Positions 6,030 to 7,182 of a DNA stretch of 7,182 nt are shown here, piece after piece; the first letter of the stretch is position 1; every line of letters begins with the position of its first letter. Source of the DNA: JAAUQA01 sp036351435. GTDB taxonomy: Bacteria > Pseudomonadota > Gammaproteobacteria > Competibacterales > Competibacteraceae. The stretch is taken from NCBI GenBank assembly GCA_036351435.1, contig JAZBPA010000273.1, forward strand, positions 1 through 7,182, given 5' to 3'. A program made the position numbers and the translations under genes. The notes under the pieces are model-generated. The model was not told where the DNA came from. It saw nothing but the letters and a program-made list of their open reading frames with translations, and searched no databases.

Positions 6030-6091
6030 GCTGCATTTTTTGCAGCAGAGCAGGGTTTATTTAGCAGTATTACGAAGCACTAGCAACTGCT
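6030..6091 (+). promoter_or_regulatory. Regulatory stretch upstream of allophanate hydrolase: hairpin and AGCAGT dyad
   Basis: Next to the repeat lies a 6-bp hairpin GCTGCA-TTTTT-TGCAGC (6030-6046). Beyond it, AGCAGT (6063-6068) and ACTGCT (6086-6091) form a perfect inverted repeat with 17 bp between, 39 bases before the ATG. This is a fair candidate site for the divergent LysR protein. I cannot pick a convincing -35/-10 pair, and the gene has no strong Shine-Dalgarno. Confidence 0.35.
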
Positions 6092-6129
6092 TTAATGCCC
6101 TACAGATCAAGTGATATGCAAAGACCAAG

Positions 6130-7182
6130 ATGATGCTGCAGAAGCAACCCTTCGATATTTTCAGCCTACATGATGCCTATCGGCAGGGCCTCAACCCCCA
6201 AGAGGTCATCACCGAGTGCTACCGACGTGTGGAAGCCGTTGGGGACCCTGGAATCTTTTTGCATCGGGTTGATCAGCAAACGGCATTGGCGGAGGCTGCG
6301 GCGCTTGGCGAATTTGATCCGCGAGAAAAACCTTTGTGGGGCGTGCCGTTTGTCATCAAAGACAATATTGATGCGGCGGGAATAACCACTACTGCGGCTT
6401 GCCCGGCTTATGCCTATGTCAGTGAGAGAGACGCCTTTGTCGTCGAAAGCCTGCGGCGCGCCGGTGCTATTCTGATCGGCAAAACCAATCTGGATCAATT
6501 TGCTACGGGGCTGGTTGGGGTGCGTTCGCCGTATCCTCCACCCAAGAACGCGTTGGACCCCGAAATTATTCCGGGTGGTTCCAGTTCAGGGTCGGCAGTT
6601 GCAGTTGCCCACGGCATTGTGAGCTTTGCGCTCGGCACTGATACCGCCGGTTCAGGTCGGGTTCCCGCCGCGCTAAACGGAATTGTCGGTCTTAAACCGA
6701 CGCTAGGCGCACTGTCTAATTCCGGAGTCGTCCCCGCCTGCCGTACCCTTGATACGGTTTCGGTATTCGCGCTGACTGCGGAAGATGCCTACGCTGTGTT
6801 TCGTTGCGCTGCTGGATTTGATCCTAATGATCCTTACGCGAGACCTGTCGCCGTAACGCCCCTTGGACCAACGTCACCGGCATTTCGCGTTGGAGTTCCG
6901 GATACGGCAACCCGAGTATTTTTCGGCGATGAGATTCAAGCCAACGCTTTCGATACAGCGCTTGAGCAGATCAAAGCGCTGGGTGGTGAGATCGTAGAAC
7001 TCGATTTCAGTCCCTTTTTTGAAGTGGCCGCAATGCTCTACGAAGGGGTTTGGGTCGCAGAACGTTATGTTGTCGTTGAAGAGTTATTGCATAATCACCC
7101 CGATGCGCTGCATCCGGTCACCCGCCAAGTCATTGAACAGGCTGAACGTTTCTCGGCTGCCGACGCGTTTCGCGGTTTTTAC
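6130..7182 (+). CDS. atzF: Allophanate hydrolase, amidase domain (cut by right edge)
   Basis: This enzyme hydrolyses allophanate (urea-1-carboxylate), finally yielding ammonia and CO2, in the last step of urea carboxylase, guanidine or cyanuric acid degradation. The window holds 351 codons, the frame open to the edge; family members have about 600, so the end of the amidase domain and the C-terminal domain lie outside. It belongs to the amidase-signature family. The Ser-cisSer-Lys triad is visible as Lys77 in VIKDNID, Ser151 in GGSSSGS and Ser175 in GTDTAGSGRVPAAL; the 24-residue gap between serines matches AtzF and FAAH. DTAGSGRVPA, rather than the DTGGSIRxPA common in other amidases, and an N-terminus with GDPGIFLHRV favour allophanate hydrolase over a general amidase. 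The start is ATG 6130 or 6133; an in-frame TGA at 6112 rules out more upstream starts. The symbol follows function; the gene could also be named for a urea amidolyase pathway. Confidence 0.9.
   Translation, partial: MMLQKQPFDIFSLHDAYRQGLNPQEVITECYRRVEAVGDPGIFLHRVDQQTALAEAAALGEFDPREKPLWGVPFVIKDNIDAAGITTTAACPAYAYVSERDAFVVESLRRAGAILIGKTNLDQFATGLVGVRSPYPPPKNALDPEIIPGGSSSGSAVAVAHGIVSFALGTDTAGSGRVPAALNGIVGLKPTLGALSNSGVVPACRTLDTVSVFALTAEDAYAVFRCAAGFDPNDPYARPVAVTPLGPTSPAFRVGVPDTATRVFFGDEIQANAFDTALEQIKALGGEIVELDFSPFFEVAAMLYEGVWVAERYVVVEELLHNHPDALHPVTRQVIEQAERFSAADAFRGFY

Noticed and set aside
6030..6046. GCTGCA/TGCAGC hairpin as a transcription terminator
   Set aside because: The T-run is in the loop, not after the stem, and it lies between divergent promoters where no transcript needs ending.
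5901..6083. 60-codon plus-strand frame between lysR and allophanate hydrolase
   Set aside because: It crosses the structured palindromic repeat and the lysR start, and the translation has no protein-like features.
6166..6498. 110-codon minus-strand frame
   Set aside because: It is antisense to the amidase domain, whose catalytic motifs are intact in the plus frame.

Overview
The window most likely comes from a gammaproteobacterium. The evidence is a single BtuB-type TonB-dependent receptor behind a cobalamin riboswitch, cobalamin enzymes of proteobacterial type, and dispersed repeats of a kind common in that class. I cannot name the genus. The first 93 bases hold the 5' end of a transposase gene that runs off the left edge.

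Positions 242-4886 (minus strand) form one cobalamin (vitamin B12) unit. In transcription order it is: riboswitch, btuB (outer-membrane corrinoid receptor), cbiB (attaches the aminopropanol arm), cobD (makes aminopropanol phosphate), cobU (activates the arm with GTP). The genes lie 24 bp apart, overlap by about 20 bp, and overlap by 4 bp, so they are probably one transcript. Together they import corrinoids and take adenosylcobyric acid, or another late intermediate, to adenosylcobinamide-GDP. The final enzymes (CobS, CobT) are not in the window. The operon is followed at once by the mobile-element fragment, and a Shine-Dalgarno-like AAGGAG at the end of cobU has no start codon after it.

The btuB leader is the richest non-coding part. 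The riboswitch core is canonical except that the loop of its P5 stem (L5) is enlarged to 37 nt by what looks like an inserted hairpin. Downstream, a perfect 9-nt complement can hide the btuB ribosome binding site. An upstream hairpin carries a GGAGG loop that could pair either with L5 or with the anti-Shine-Dalgarno strand.

Positions 5001-5918 (minus) encode a LysR-type regulator. It is divergent from an allophanate hydrolase gene (6130 to the right edge, plus strand), which splits allophanate to ammonia and CO2 at the end of urea, guanidine or cyanuric acid nitrogen use. The 211-bp gap between them holds a structured palindromic repeat (23-bp arms around two TCCC-loop hairpins) and a possible operator dyad. 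A second, smaller repeat remnant (TGGGGTCAGGTCTTG) lies between lysR and the btuB leader. I found no CRISPR array, tRNA, rRNA or origin. I see no wholly new system; the best candidates for a second look are the remodelled riboswitch and the structured repeat.
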